This document shows positions 63,670 through 64,000 of a stretch of 64,000 bases of DNA, in pieces. The position numbers and the translations under genes are program-made. How positions within the stretch are numbered: position 1 is the stretch's first letter; each line of letters begins with the position of its first letter. The DNA comes from Rhodobacter sp. 24-YEA-8 (GTDB lineage: Bacteria; Pseudomonadota; Alphaproteobacteria; Rhodobacterales; Rhodobacteraceae). The notes under the pieces are model-generated. The model was given only the letters and a program-made list of their open reading frames with translations, was not told where the DNA came from and did no database searches. The stretch is taken from assembly GCF_900105075.1 (NCBI RefSeq), contig NZ_FNSK01000001.1, forward strand, positions 1,067,001 to 1,131,000, read 5' to 3'.

Positions 63670-64000
63670 TCAGTTCGCGCCGCCGGCCGATGAACCGGCA
63701 TCCAGCTGCACCCATTCCGGCCAGCTTCCCGGATCGGCGGGCCAGGTCTTCGGCATCTCTTCATCCCCGGGCTTCCACATCGTGAATGCCTGCTGGCTGG
63801 CCTGGTCGATCCACAGGATCGCCCATTCCGTGTCGCAGATCAGCTTGTTGCAGGCACTGCCGCGATAGCCGCCTTCGACCAGATCCCCCGAGCCAAGCTG
63901 GGCGAGAATCTCGGTATAGGCATCCCAGTCTGCAGCGGACATGCCCGCCTTGACCTCGGCATAGACCGGCGCGAATCCAAGCGCATCGATAGGATGCGCG
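63670..64000 (-). CDS. Hypothetical protein, truncated at window edge
   Basis: The frame is open to the end of the window, so the start lies outside; at least 109 residues are present. It contains YRGSACNKLICDTEWAILWI, a possible short beta domain with two Cys, and ends in a Ser/Gly/Ala tail. An internal ATG at 63942 is another start. No family recognised. It converges on the MHS transporter. Confidence 0.6.
   Translation of the reverse strand, partial: AHPIDALGFAPVYAEVKAGMSAADWDAYTEILAQLGSGDLVEGGYRGSACNKLICDTEWAILWIDQASQQAFTMWKPGDEEMPKTWPADPGSWPEWVQLDAGSSAGGAN

Overview
The window is high-GC DNA from an alphaproteobacterium, most likely the Rhodobacterales (Paracoccaceae). Pointers are a perfect GTTC-N7-GTTC SOS box in front of lexA, a DUF1127 gene divergent from a MocR regulator, a DUF2927 lipoprotein next to a TelA/XpaC cluster, an RTX-Hint secreted protein, and the gene order trpG-trpD-(ung)-trpC-moaC-moeA-lexA. 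No taxonomy search was possible, so the family is an inference.

Layout. 1-5.2 kb: 3' part of tex, an amidase/holin-like pair, an IS481 scrap, and dadA with its divergent Lrp regulator. 6.0-8.65 kb: a large RTX/cadherin-like/Hint protein with a clear terminator. 8.8-14.6 kb: DUF1127/MocR pair and a polyamine-type ABC transporter lacking a binding-protein gene, facing a TetR gene. 14.6-17.4 kb: ppk2, metA (acetyl-CoA type by Glu111) and a P-loop ATPase. 17.4-29 kb: an accessory zone with fragments of LysR, IS3 and IS481 genes, an HK97 gp10 pseudogene, a phage-type amidase, two NrdH-like redoxins (one lacking a cysteine), a broken SRAP gene, and intact islands (FixJ-like regulator, MATE pump, LysR + PACE efflux pair). 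29-39.5 kb: housekeeping genes lexA, moeA, moaC, trpC, ung, trpD, trpG, dtd, a sugar kinase and purC, broken only by a decayed RTX remnant. 39.6-45.9 kb: a co-directional envelope-type cluster (zinc-ribbon membrane protein, SPFH/GYF protein, DUF4241, DUF2927 lipoprotein, TelA, XpaC and a 27-residue membrane peptide). 46.2-52.7 kb: rluB, tadA, a metallo-hydrolase, gatCA, a lipoprotein and an amidase. 52.7-56.4 kb: rnpB followed by a lone large Ski2-like helicase of foreign-looking composition. 56.5-64 kb: HNH nuclease, transglycosylase, class V aminotransferase, two Lrp regulators, ilvC, an MHS transporter preceded by four copies of a 14-bp motif, and the edge of one more gene.

The strongest candidates for undescribed biology are the solitary helicase downstream of rnpB, whose N-terminal coding sequence is spread over three frames; the TelA/XpaC/SPFH/zinc-ribbon cluster with its translationally coupled 27-residue membrane peptide; and the repeated motif in front of the MHS transporter. 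The 17-29 kb zone reads as a graveyard of insertion sequences and phage genes rather than one working island.
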